Shown here: positions 31,691 through 44,400 of the stretch, in pieces
How positions within the stretch are numbered: the first letter of the stretch is position 1
Layout of the letters: each line of letters begins with the position of its first letter
Assembly: GCF_964199755.1 (NCBI RefSeq)
Contig: NC_133896.1
Coordinates: 84,862,215-84,926,214, forward strand
DNA length: 64,000 nucleotides
From: Larus michahellis
Lineage: Eukaryota; Chordata; Aves; Charadriiformes; Laridae
Reading direction: 5' to 3'
Made by a program: the position numbers and the translations under genes
Notes under the pieces: model-generated
What the model was told of the DNA's origin: nothing
Seen by the model: the letters and a program-made list of their open reading frames with translations, nothing else
The model's database searches: none

Positions 31691-34380
31691 TGTGGAGGAG
31701 AAGAGACTTTACTATGCTTATTAATCATTGTTTGATGTATAGCAGTGAGTTGAACTTGCGTAACATCTAAGTGTTAAATTACTAGGGCTTTAGTATAAAG
31801 CAGGAAATAACTTCTATGCCAATGCCATATTTGAAGGGAATTCCAAGGAATGGAAAAGACTGTTAGAGCATGTTAGGGAAGACATCATCGTTCCTTGTTT
31901 CCTTGGGGTGTGTGAACAAATGCAGCTCTTAATTATATCCTTAAAATATTACTGCTGTAACACTTTTACTGTCATCTTCGTACAGGATGGCAAAGGATGA
32001 CTGTCACACTGGTGATGTGCAGGCGGGGGTACTTTGATGCAAACAGGCTGGGCTCTACCCTGGAGCCAGCTGGGCTTTCTTGTATCTGCCTGTCTGCTGA
32101 TGTAACTCTGTCCCCTGGCATCTGACATGGCCTTTGTCCCTTGACAAGGCGGATTCGCATAGTGTGTGCTCAGGATTTTTCTCAGTGGCTGGCTTTGTGT
32201 CTCCAAAGCCAGGGAAGTACACTCAAGGGCTTAAGGCACGTGTGGCAAATCTCAGGTTTTCAAGTGGGGGGAGGGAAAAAAGTTGCGTTAGAAGTTACTG
32301 TACAGCTCTGCAGTCACTGCTTGCAGCAGCAGCTAGAGCGGTGGCTATCCTGTTTCAGCTTAAAAAAAGGATATGGGAGGGAGCAGAGGTATTGGTGTGG
32401 GACCCATAGCCTAAGGAATAGACAACTTGTCCTGTACTTCTGCTCTAAATAGTTTTATAAGTTTGTGATTTTTTTTTCTCTAAAACATCTGCTGGTGAGG
32501 GCTGCCTGTGGACTTGGATCCTCACCACAAGTTGATGCGCTGTAACTGTACCTGGGGTTCCCTTACTGTAGTATCTCAGCTGTGTTCCCAGGAGCTTCTG
32601 GTGTTTCTCCTGTAGGTATTACAAATGCCTTAGTAGTCCTTGCTTGTTCCCACCCTTCTCTTGTAAGGAGGCTGGTATTTATTATGAGAATTGTTGAAGG
32701 TCAGGCTCTGGCCGTAGCTCTGGACTAACGCACAAATGTATTGCCCACCTTTGTCTTACAGTCATTTGTCAAAGGGGTTATGCAAACCATATGGCTCTCC
32801 TCTGTAATGTGTTGCGCTATTCTGTGTTAATGGGGCCTTCTTAAAAAAAAAAAGTCTGATTTCAAAAAAAAGTCAAATGGTAATCATGCTTTTGTGTGAC
32901 TTGAGAGACTGGAATGACTCCAGAAAGGAGTTGATCTAATTTTCCACCTTGGATATAGGAGAGAGCCTGGAGGGAAAACTCTAATCTCATCTCGTATGGG
33001 AATTTGAGACCTACCATGTCCCTGAGCTCTTGCAGAACTGAGAAGCAGCATTTTTGTCAGCTGTGCAATTCTTGGCATGAGACTGAAACCGGCACCTGAA
33101 AGAGCTGGGGTGAACTGCTGTCAGCTGTAATAGAAGTTTACTGCTGACTTCAGCTGCCCTTGGTTTTATTGCTCTGTGTTGAGGCATGTGTTCGGGTCAC
33201 CGACATCCAACACGGCTGTAGCCCAACGCTGGCAGCGTTTGCCAATGTCCAAGAAAATGCGTTGGGCTGTAACCAGGGTGATGAGAACTGAGCTGTAGGC
33301 TCAGCATGTGAGATGGGTTTGGGGGACAGCTATGGAGGAAGCTCCTCTCAAACTGGCGTCCAGGTCAATTGCACAGCCAGAAGACTTAAGTTTATACCTT
33401 CTGCTGTTGCTGCCTTCTACAGAAGCTGGGTGAGAGCTTCCTGTCAGTTAGTCTTTACCTTGCAACACTGCTGCCTTAACCACAGCGTTTACTGCAATGC
33501 TTCATGCCTCTGATGCCTGCCCCCTTCCCCCCCTGTATTTTTTTTTTTAAGTCCTACAGCCTGATCTTTAGCCCTTCTTTTTGAACATCCTGTGTGTGTA
33601 GGTTGGTGTTTTCTGAGTAACCAACAGATGGGTAAGTCTTCTTTTCTCAAAGAAGAGCGAGCTACTGTTTATTACTTAAATATTACCTTCCTTTCAGCAG
33701 GAACATGAATTACAGATGCAAAACCTGGTTGCAGTCGTCCTGAGATCTGCAAGCTAGTCTGGAATGAATACTTCTTAGTAATGAATACTGATGAGATGAA
33801 CGATGAGAAGTTTTACTTTCCAAGTAGCAGTTGTGACCAAATTCCCTGAAGAACTTGGTCCTGAGCAATGACAGCCTTAAAAAAAAATCTGCGTTTGTAG
33901 CACTGACTGCCCAAGCAGGGAGCGAGTTCCCATCTCCAAGTAAGGTCAGGATTGTCTTGAGGAAGCTGGAGCAGAAAGTGATTTGAAGTAATATGTAGAG
34001 TCTCAGGTGAACAAAAGGGATAGTAGATTTTCTGCAAAGCAGGAAAGGGGGAATTACAATCCTGCAGGAGAAACACTGCTTGGGACAATGTTGGAGTAAG
34101 ATTATTTCTTTTATTTTTTTCTTCCATGAGTATGCTGTGGCAGAAGTGACTAACACTGGTGTAATGCTTGTGAAGGGAGGGAGGGCGAAGTGAGTCAGGA
34201 TAAGACAAGGATCCCTGTTAGGAAGAGGTCTGACCCACCTCAGGAAGAGGCGGGGTCAGGAGAAGACTGATGCTTGGAAAAAATTAGGGAGTAGGAAAAA
34301 AAAAAAAAATCATCCTAGAGGTGGGTTGTAATGCCTCTTGGAAGGAGTAGATAGGGCAAAGGAAAACATACAAGAGTAAA
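31691..34380. other. Intergenic sequence downstream of CD9
   Basis: No gene is supported. It contains homopolymer A/T runs and an inverted repeat at 33218-33270. An endogenous poly(A)-like run near 32845 has no associated retrocopy that I can recognise. Confidence 0.5.
33218..33270. repeat. Interrupted inverted repeat with a nested hairpin
   Basis: GTAGCCCAACGC (33218-33229) pairs with GCGTTGGGCTGT (33259-33270), with one mismatch, across a 29-base spacer. A second, competing hairpin is formed by AACGC-TGGCA-GCGTT at 33225-33239. The function is unknown. Confidence 0.7.
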
Positions 34381-34868
34381 ATAGAATCATAGGGTTGGAA
34401 GGGACCTCTGGAGATCACCTAGTACAGCCCCCCTGCCAGAGCAGGGTCACCCAGAGCAGGTTACACAGGAACGCGTCCAGGCGGGTTTTGAATGTCTCCA
34501 GAGACGGAGACTCCACCACCTCTCTGGGCAGCCTGTGCCAGTGCTCTGCCACCCTCAAAGTAAAGAAGTTCCTCCTCATGTTTAGGTGGAATTTCCTATG
34601 CTCAAGTTTGTGCCCGTTACCTCTTGTCCTGTCCCCGGGCACCACTGAGAAGAGCCTGGCCCCATCCTCCTGACACCCACCCTTTAAGTATTTATAAACA
34701 TTGATAAGGTCCCCCCTCAGCCATCTTTTTTTCCAGACTGAAGAGACCCAAATCCCTCAGCCTTTCTTCATCAGAGAGGTGTTCCAGTCCCCTAATCATC
34801 TTGGTAGCCCTTTACTGCACCCTCTCCAGCAGTTCCCTGTCCCTCTTGAACCCGGGAGCCCGGAACCG
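34381..34868 (-). mobile_element. CR1 LINE, 5'-truncated
   Basis: Minus-strand CR1. The plus strand begins at the reversed tail (ATAGAATCATAGGGTTGGAA) and proceeds through GGGACCTCTGGAGATCACC, ACCTCTTGTCCTGTCCCCGG and TGATAAGGTCCCCCCTCAGC to CTGCACCCTCTCCAGCAG. It belongs to a different CR1 subfamily from the copies at 15.3 and 41.1 kb. Confidence 0.95.
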
Positions 34869-37800
34869 TCTTTTCTACGCCATCCTAGCTTCCCCATTGG
34901 TAAACAGAAAGGTGTAACTATGTTAAGACCTTAAAGCCTGACTGGAATGTGAGAAACGACTCCAGAAAGGAAAAGAGCTTAAGCAGCTTTACTTCCAGAC
35001 ACAAGGAGATTTCTTTGCTACTGCTAATCCTTTGCACTAAACTTGCTTAACATAAATGTTTTGTGGCCAAATGTGACGCTATATATTTTATGTCTATGGG
35101 AATTGCTCGTGGATAGCAAAGAGCTGGTGGGATCAGAGCAGCCCTGGTCTAGGTGCTTGCTTGGACTGGGACAGTAGAAGAGATGATAACTGGTAATGGG
35201 AGTAAGTCCTGTGTCTAACTAACTAACGTTAACACCCTGCCTGTAATGCTGTAAAATGGATGACATTATTCAAAGTTTGCACGAGCCGTTGAAACGCACG
35301 CGGCAAAGTGTCACGGCGTGGGATGCGGCTGGGTTTTGGCTTGTGTAGATGGGGAAGCAGTGGTGGGCTCTGCGCCGTATTGCTCCCAGACTGCTGTCAG
35401 CTCTGCCCCTCGTCTGCTGCTGTGAGGAAAACAAGGGAAGATAAAGCCAAACTGCTAAAGGATATGGCTATTTATATATTGTAAGCTAGCCAAGGACAGT
35501 GGGGGGGATAGAGTGCATTCAGAATATGGGAATTTGCACCAGGAAATGGTATATCTGCCATTGCAAGATTAAGAAAATAAATGTTTGACTAAGGGGCGAG
35601 GACTCTACAAAGTCCTGGGGAAGGCTGGATTTGGTGATCTACAAGGTAATTATGCCAGAAGAGAGATTATTTTTCAGACTTACTTTGGAAAATCAGAGCC
35701 AGCCTGCCTTGGAAACAGAGAGAGGCTCAAGGGAGCTGCGTGGTCAGTCAGCAGCGTCGGAAGGAGGTGTACCAAGGCAGGGAGAGCCTGGTTTTCCACA
35801 GGGACAGGGTTTGTTGCTGGAAAATGGCTTATTCCTTTACAGTGGAGCTGGGAAGGTCTTCTGAGATATAGCATGGTGTTATTTTACAGGCATCCTAGCA
35901 CATCAACCACCATAATTGAGTACAAGGGGGAAAAAATGACAGCAGGTCCATGAAATGTGGAAATGGTGTGGGATGCGGGAAGAAGCTGGCAGTAAGGTGT
36001 GAGCCTACTACAGTTGGGGCGGGAATAAATCCTATCGGACACTTTAAAAATTTAAATCCATCGTACCACATTCTGACTACGTTTCAGCAATTAATAGGGC
36101 TACTTGTAAAGGGCGTTAGAGAAGATCTGCGTGCAGAAGGGGAGCATGTAGTTACCTGCAGGGTGACTGTGAAAAGAGCTCCTACAGGAATTGCTCCACT
36201 AGACAGAACAGCCTGGGTTTATTTTGACAGGCTGCTCCCAGTCAGGGCTATACTTCCCCCGCTCCTCGTACACCCCTCGGGAGAAAAGAATATGAAGTGT
36301 TTGCAGGCGCTTTTTAGGAACCACCTGTACATCTCCACTAATCTTGTTTTTTCAGATGAATCTCTGAGTCCCAGCAAACTTTGTAGGAGACGGGCTCAGG
36401 GAAACTGCTTTGAGGAAAAAGAAAAAAAAAAAAGTAGTGGGGACTAAAATCCCAGTGATGCGAGTGTGATGCTTCCGTGAGGGATGTGCTGTGAAGATCA
36501 AGCTGAGCCCTGCCCTGTTTTCTTACAAGCTCCAAACGCAGGTGCTTGCAAGCTTTTGCAGAGACAGCTGCCTGAAAAGCCTCCTGCTGTAGGCACCAAC
36601 ACAAGCAACGCAGGGGCGCTTCCGAAGTCCTGCTGCACCTTTTTTTCATCCTGTTTTCTTTAATTTTTTCACTGCCAGGAGGCTGATAACACGGAGGCCC
36701 CCGGGGAGGACAGGGGTGTGCTGCGTAGCCCTGGGAGCTGTGGAGGGACCAGGTGCTCCGCAGCAGCAGAGTAAACAAGTGCCTGCCCATAAGGGACCCC
36801 CTGCGGGGCCCAGGGATGCTCTTCCCGGGGTGGCGGGGGGGAAGAGTTGCTGCTCCAGCTGAGGAACACACACACAAGCACTAACTTAGCGCAGAGCGGG
36901 CTGGGTTTTGTTGGGTTTCTATGTTTAGAGGGCGGTTTATGCCTATGGCCACTGTGTAATTATGATGATAGCCACCTCTTCAGTTTCTGCCTGTTGGCTC
37001 TGAGGAAACGACCTAATTTGAACTGCTAGCACTGAGGACCTTGAACCCTATCGAAAGTCATTTTTAAATGAACCTAGAACATCTAGACAGTTGCCAGACT
37101 TTGCTGGCAATGATAAAAATAGGTTAGTGAGATTTTTCCACTGCTGGACACAGGCTTCCACATGCGTGGCTCCTACAGAATGAATCCACAAGGCAGCCAT
37201 TCATGGCATGTTGAATGCTCCTCTTCTCTGCTAGCTGCCTGTTTTGTGTTCAATAGATATTCAGGCTGCGGCTGAGAAGTGACCTTTTATGCCTTGCTCT
37301 TAATGCTGGCATTTAGTCCCTAACTTGCCACGCACCCGACTTGCCACGGTACTTCTCCCGCTCTGTCCCACCAGTGAAATCGCTCCCTTCTTTGAAATGT
37401 TAACATGGCAGGTCCTGCTGGATAAAAGGAGTTTGCGTCTCAAGATGCTGCTCTGTGGCTCTGTACGGGGAAGGAATAGTGTGTGAGAGAGCGAGAGCCA
37501 GAAAACCTGCACCACAGGACAGGTTTTTCAGCTTTGCAGCGGCGCAGCCTGATGCAAACTGCACCTTCCATTTACGCGGGCACCGCCTTCGCTTCTGGAA
37601 AGACGGGGGAGTACTCCGCAGCCCTTTCCAAACCCACTGTCCCACCTCAGCTTGAGGTTTGTAATTAAAAGGATTAGCTTTAGATGTCCTTGACGCCCCT
37701 CCGTCGCTGGGATTTCTCGGTTCTCCTCCTTGCCTCGGTACCTGAGTGCATGGTTATCCTCACAGCGGAGGTGTGGGGCAGAGCGAGTTCCCAGGAAGGA

Positions 37801-38532
37801 GGCGGACGTCTGAGTATTTCAGGTTACATCCCACCGTCAGCAATGCAACAGGGACAGGGGCGAGATGGGGTCGGTTGTCAGCAAGTCATAATTCATGACT
37901 TGGTCTACCTGTAGGCTGTTCAGGGCACAGTGTAAATGCGAACAGATGTTAAAAGTGGCAGCGGGCGTTCAATGAAGTTACTGTTTTGCCTTCTCTTGTC
38001 GCTTCTAGCCACTCCTTGGTATTTCTCCGCGGCTCTGTTTTGCGTGAGAGTGAGGACAGAAAAATATTGGTCAAGGATGCCAGTGGGGTCTGTCTCTTTT
38101 CAGGTGGAGTCTGGTGGTCCCATAAAGCCGCACAGCCCTGCTGTGCTGTGGGGCAGGGTGGTCGCGCCGCAGCGCTGGGGCTGCCTTTGCCAGGTGTACG
38201 AGGAGAGAAGGGGCAAAGTCCATGTCGGCCACGACTGTGTGCCTGCCTTTGGCTGGCTCTATTAGTATAGTGAACTTGCAAAAATTTTTCTGTCATCACA
38301 AGGGTGAGCAGGGACCTACCTTGTGTGGCGTAAGTAGTTGGAAGAGGGAAGACTGAGTCAAGTCCCGCGCTCCTGACCATGCAAATCATGCTTCCATGGC
38401 ACGCGTGTGAGGTGAACGAGTGAGGCCTTTCCCTGTAGAAGCAGAAAGGATGCCACGCTGCAGGCTTTAATTTTTTACACCAGAGGCTGTAAAAATCTCC
38501 AGGATATGAGGACAGTAAAGCTTAAAGAGAAC
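34869..38532. other. Intergenic sequence, no gene seen
   Basis: Mixed composition with many short overlapping open frames on both strands. None shows splice boundaries or a recognisable domain. An A-run lies at 36417-36433. Confidence 0.45.
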
Positions 38533-39330
38533 TAGGATCATAGGATCACAGAATTGTTCAGTTTGGAAGGCACCTCTGGAGGTCCAACCTCCTGTTCAAA
38601 GCGGGGTCAGCCATGAGGTCAGACTAAGTTACTCAGGGCTTCATCTAACCTGATCTCAAAAACTTCTAAGGGTGGAAATTGTGCTGTCTCTTAGGGCAAC
38701 CTGGTCCACTGCTTGGCTGGTGTCCTGGCAAAAAGGCTTTTTCTTATGAGTTTGAATTTATCTTGTTTCAACCTATGCCTGTTGTCTCACCACGGTGTTG
38801 TCTTTTTGGTCGTCTCACAGATACTGGAAGGCTGCCATTAGCTCCCTGCTAAAGCCTTCTCCAGGTTGAACAAGCACTCTAACCCCAGCATCTTTCTCAC
38901 AGGGCATATGCTCCATCCAGCATGCTGACCATCTTGGTTGTCCTCCACGGAGCTTGCTCCAGTTTGTCAATGCCTTTCTGATATTGGGGGGGGACAACAA
39001 AACTGGACATGATGTTTTGGATGCCTTCTAATGGGTGCTGAGAAGCTGGAGGTACTCACTTCCCTTGATCCACTGATTATGCTCCCGTTAATGCAGCCCA
39101 GAATGCTGTTGACCTTGATCGTTGCCGCAGTACGCTCCCAGCTCATATTCAGCTTGCTGCCTACACAGCCCTCACCCAACTTTCCCCCTGGTGCTGGGGA
39201 ACGCCGACAGCAGAGCAAATGTGAGGAGACTGCACTCCGTCACCTCCATGAGATTATTGATAAAGACATTAAACAAGACAAGTCCCTGCAGTCCCCTGCA
39301 GTGCCCCACTTACTATCGGCCTCCCGTAAA
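38533..39330 (-). mobile_element. Older, longer CR1 LINE fragment
   Basis: From the reversed tail (AGGATCATAGGATCACAG) the sequence runs through TTTGGAAGGCACCTCTGGAG, GATACTGGAAGGCTGCCATT, a GGACATGATGTTTTGG block and GATAAAGACATTAAACAAGA. These are in the order expected for a minus-strand CR1 extending well into the body of the element. Many indels interrupt the coding part. The inner boundary is approximate. Confidence 0.85.
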
Positions 39331-41050
39331 ATGAATGTCTCTTTTTGCACACCTGGAAACTTGTCCCGGTTGTGGGCTACCCAAAGGTCCATTTCTGACA
39401 GAAGCAAATACACTAAATGTAGGGAAAATACCTCACCACCGTTCTGGGAAAATCTTCAAGATTATCTTCCACGTAGGGCAGTTGTTACCTGAAAAAAGTC
39501 ATCACAGGCATGGCTTTTGTTCTGCTGCTTTCTGGGAACACTCTGTGCCCTTTGGCTCTCCCTCGGGACACTCCATCCTGTTAGTAGCCAAGGTTAGAAC
39601 TATACTGATGAAAAACAATAAGCAGTTTCTTTGCTGCTTTATGGGTTTGTGAAGGATAGCGTGTCCATGCTCAAGGACTTTATTGTGGAAAAAGAAAAAA
39701 AAAAACTGAAGGTGGAAACGGGGCAGAAAGCTGAGCAACCAGTAAACATGCCACTTGGCAAGTCGTTCCCGTCAAGGACTGCTGATCCCACATGCCAAGG
39801 TCCACTAGAAAGAGTAAGCTTCTCCTCTTTGTGAGGGCCAGCTTGGCTCCACCCTTGACTTGTCACCGCAATTAGTAAAAGATGGGTTTTGCTGCCATCA
39901 GTTCCCCTTCCTGAGCCTGTCAGCATATCTTGCGAGCTGCTTCCTCCGCTTTTCCAGCCATGTGGATGGAAGCAACCACATCCCTTCCCAGAACAGCGAG
40001 CCCCATGCTTACTGCTGATGTCATCTTGTCACACCATGAGAGGAGCTCTGCTCCCTCTGGCTTGCTGGCAAAGGTCCGGCGAGGATTTCTATTAAAAAGT
40101 TTAGTTTTCCTTTCTGTAAGCACCTTGTTTCACAATGCGTGCCACACTTATCTGTAAAATTAGCCCTGCAGCTGGTACTAGCTATTCCTCCATGCTTTTT
40201 GTGATCAGACCCTGTTATCAGCACCTTATCGTTGCCAGAGTTCAAGTGTCTGGGCTTAAACTTTCTGTGCCACCTGCCTCGAGTTGAACGGGGTTTTTGT
40301 ATGTACTGAAGTATCAGCAAACGGAGTTCAGTTATTGCCAACGATGAGTTTAGAGGAAAAAAATGTTGTTTTGCCCATGTTTTTTAAAAAACAAATATCT
40401 AGCAACCATTTAACTGAAGTACAGCCTCCGTTTGGCAGGCAGTGCCTGAGAGTTGTGGACGGCTTTTGTTTTTTGTTAGAGATGTGCCTATGGCTTTTCA
40501 GAAGGAAAAGGAGCACCAAAGTGTAAGCTTCTGGGGGAGGCTTTCGTCTCCACAGTCCTGCTAGACCTGGAGGTGAAGCCACCAAAATACTTGGGCACCT
40601 AAGCGGGTCCCTGGGACTAACATTGCAAAGCTTAAAAGTTTTGCCTACACTTAGCCCCACACGCACCTAAAATCTGTGGATAGACATCAGGTTTTTCCTC
40701 GGAACAAGAGCTGTGCCGTAATGCAAATGAGATTTTCTCAGCCTGGTCAGAGCTGAGTTGGGTGGCTCTTGCCTTGGGCTGTCCCCAGGAGGAGATGGTC
40801 TCACCTATCTCCCCGGGAAAGTCTCTCCTGTGTGAGAAGGTCTTTCCTAGATGCTTACGGACCTCTATGGTGCACCTGGAGGAGGGGACATGGTGTTGAT
40901 ACTCCATAGACAAATTTTCCTCCAGGACATAGAAGGAGGAAGGGCCCTTTTGTACACTAGACTCCCCCAGGAGCCCCTTCTCAGCCCAGGGAATGCAACC
41001 CACCATCCTCCACACCCATCTCTGTAGACGAGTGCCCAAATTACTTCACA
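39331..41050. other. Intergenic sequence, no gene seen
   Basis: No supported gene. Short frames on both strands overlap each other. An A-rich run lies at about 39690-39706. Confidence 0.45.
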
Positions 41051-41478
41051 GAACCACACAGAATCACAGAATGGTTTGGGGTAGAAGAGACCTTAAAGAT
41101 CACTTAGTTCCAACCCCCCTGCCATGGGCAGGGACACCTCCCACTAGACCAGGCTGCTCAAAGCCCCATCCAGCCTGGCCTTGAACACTTCCAGGGATGG
41201 GGCATCCACAGCTTCCCTGGGAGACCTGTTCCAGTGTCTCACCACCCTCAGAGTAAAGAATTTCTTCATAATATCCAATCTAAATCTCCCCTCTTTCAGT
41301 TTGAAACCTTACCCCTCATCCTATCACTACACTCCCTGATAAAGAGTCCCTCCCCATCTTTCCTGTAGGCCCCGTTTAGGTACTGGAAGGCTGCTATAAG
41401 GTCTCCCCAGAGCCTTCTCTTCTCCAGGCTGATCAACCCCAACTCTCTCAGCCTGTCCTCATAGCAGAGGTGCTCCGT
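41051..41478 (-). mobile_element. CR1 LINE, 5'-truncated
   Basis: Reversed CR1 3' end: CAGAATCACAGAATGG, then CCCCCCTGCCATGGGCAGGG, CACTTCCAGGGATGGGGC, TAGGTACTGGAAGGCTGC and CTCTCAGCCTGTCCTCATAG. It is close in sequence to the copies at 15.3 and 46.5 kb, in the opposite orientation to the former. Confidence 0.96.
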
Positions 41479-44400
41479 ACTTCTCCATGTGTTATCGTTT
41501 GCAGGCTGGATGAAGGAGACCAGGCTTTCTCAGCCCTCTTGAGGCCCTGGTTCACCCCGGCCCATGGCACACTTCTGCCATCAGCTTTGTGCAGGGGTAG
41601 TGCATGCTATTCTGGAGGGAAACCAGGGTGAGTTAAAACCTGAAAGCATCAGACCCGGCACAGCCCAATTCTAGACTGCCACGAAGCATCCAGGCTACTG
41701 AAACGTGTCCTGAGGTACCAGTCTTTCAGGCACGCCTGCAAATATCCCTCTGCTCTAGTTTTTTGCCTCTGGCGGGACAACACCCTGCAAATTTGCTGGT
41801 TTCATTCAGATTCACCTAGCCTTTTCCCCTGCCACCCCCAGGCTTCCCAATGAAACACAAACAGAATCTCTCTAGCAAGACTTCAAGCAAGGCTGGTCCT
41901 TAGCGGGAGTGTGGGAACACCAGGTTGCTACTGAAGAAGACATAAAAGGCAATCCTGGTCGGTGGTTTACCTGCCTTAACCTCCCCCAGGGCTCCCAGCC
42001 CCTCCTGGCTGGGAGTCACCTGGTGGCCAGGCGTTGCCCTAACCCAGGGTGCCTTGCTCAGGGGGTTTTCAGAGCTGGGGCCATCAAGGGAGGCAGACTT
42101 TTTGGATCCTTACTGGTATCCCAAGTGCCCAGCTATTCATCACAGGAGGTGTATCCGCTGCATAAAACCTATTGGTCTGGTTTTGGGTGTCCTGGTAGGC
42201 AGCCTTGAAGTTTTATCTCTAGTCAGCCCTCCTGGTTAACTGGTTCATGTTCATTCTCCCAGCTTGATACTACATACTCCCCGGCAGACTTCACAGGACC
42301 ACGCTGTAACACTCGCTGTCTTGGGTGCGCTGCCAAGTTCCTGTAGAAACAGCACATGACACAACAGCACAAGGTGCCAGATGATGCAGAAACCTCTTGC
42401 TGCGCTGCAGCGACGAGAGCAGGTTTTCTCACGCCCACGGCTCCGTTGCCATCCTGGTGCTGCAATATGCAGGACAGCTTGAAGCTCGGCGAGACGCGCG
42501 ACTTTGTGCAGCTCAGTTGTGGCACTTCTCGGAGCTGGGAGAAGAGCAAGAGCAGTTCCAAGAGTATTCGTGCATTTTACACAATGACCTCTTTTATAAG
42601 GAAATACTTAGCGCGGCTGGGCCTCGGCATCCCCAGGATGGTACAGGGAGGCTCACCCTCCTCCCTTTAGGACCTTTTTTGATTTTCCTTGTTTTCTTTC
42701 AACAGAAAAATGAAAAAAACCCAGCATAGCCAGTGACCTCTTTCTTCGTGCCAGTCCTCAAAGCTGCCAGGCAGCAACGGAGCTGGAGGCACTTCTCCAA
42801 AATCCTGGGGGAGGGCCCTGGCCACTGTAACCCTGAGTGGATGAGCAGGGGCTGAGGGCACCACATTCTCCTTCCACCCCCACTCCCCTTTCTGGCATCC
42901 TTTTAAAATAATGCAATAAGCCATTCCCCGTGTTTGCTGGAAGCAGCGTGGAAACCTTCTCCCAGGTGTCCTGTGCTGTGACCTGGAGTAGGATGACGGC
43001 AGAAGAGAGAACAAGGTGAGAGCGGCATCGGGGGAAACGAAGCTGAAGAGAGGGACTGGGCAAGAAAGGGAAGGGAATAAAACTGGGGATGGAGGAAAGG
43101 GTCAGGGCTAGAAACGCAGTGGGGAAGGCAAATGCAGAGCCTTATGCAGAGGTATAAGGATAAAGATGAGCGAGAACAAGTTGTGGGGAATGACAGGAGC
43201 AGGTAATGTCTGGGAGAAAATGTAATGGCCCGGAAATAGAGAATGTCAGACTAAAAGATATAAAGGGCTCTTCTAGCTTGAACCACTGGTACTACAGAAA
43301 GGTCTGTCGGCTGGCTCTGTAGAAAAATTTGTCTATGGAGTATCATCATCAAATGATGACATCAAAGCCTCCAACCTTCTGATGATCGTTACGTGGCAGT
43401 TATGACCCCGCACCATGAACTGTAGCTTTGGACGTTTGGTTTTTTTTTTAAAAAAAAAGAAAAGAACAACCAAGAATAGAGAATAAATGAAATTAAGACT
43501 GCAATCTCAGGTGATGCTAGTATGAAGAGCATGGAGGAAACCTCTAATGTGCGCGTGAATTGTGACACGGATCTGCAAGATCCTCGCTTCCCTTTTGCCA
43601 GGAGCGCGGAGGCTCTAATGAACAAAATCAAGGAGCTCAAGGGAAGAGGCAGGGTGGTCTTGCGATGAACATACACTGACGCTGTCCTCCTTCAGGCCCA
43701 AAGTGACGTGGGGTAAGTCACACAGTTGGGCTCTTTCTGTATCCCTCATTTTCTGAGTTTACTAAATAAAAAGTACTTTATGTGGGGTGCTGGGCCCACA
43801 TGGCAGCAGCTGAAGTCTGTTAAGAGCCATGGGCTACAAAACACGGCACCTCCTGAAGAATTATGCCTCAGTTCTCTCAGGCCATTGTCAGCACCTGGTT
43901 TTGAACTTTTAACTTTTTTTGTGCCTGAGCTCCAAAGCTGTGAAGCGAGGCTGGAGGAGAGAGCTGTTAATAACGCCCCCCCTGTTCCCGCAGGGTGTTA
44001 TGCGAGTGCTTTCACGTTTGTGGGACACCGACAAACAGCACCGATGAGCATCACCAAGATGCCACATGGAAATTATTAACCACTCAGTGAGGAATTCAGA
44101 TTACATGGCCTCGGTCACACACTGCCGGAGAAGACTGAAAAAATCCAAATTACTACCTACCTACTCATTGGCCGAGACAGAGGTTCTGAGCTAAAAATAG
44201 CCTTTAATTACAAGATCGCGTATGCATTGGCACAAAAGAGGCTGAATAAAAGTTGCACCCTCATAGCAGCATTTCCTAATTTTTGAATGCTCAGCTCTAT
44301 TAACTAAAATAATTTTCTGCAATTTTTTTTTTTTGAAGCGAAACTTTTACACTTTTTCAAGTGCTGCTGTACCCCCTGACAGTGACTGTGCAAGGCCCTG

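Noticed and set aside
36338-36877. A 179-codon minus-strand frame
   Set aside because: It includes a homopolymer-derived Phe run and shows no domain. Overlapping frames on both strands indicate chance.
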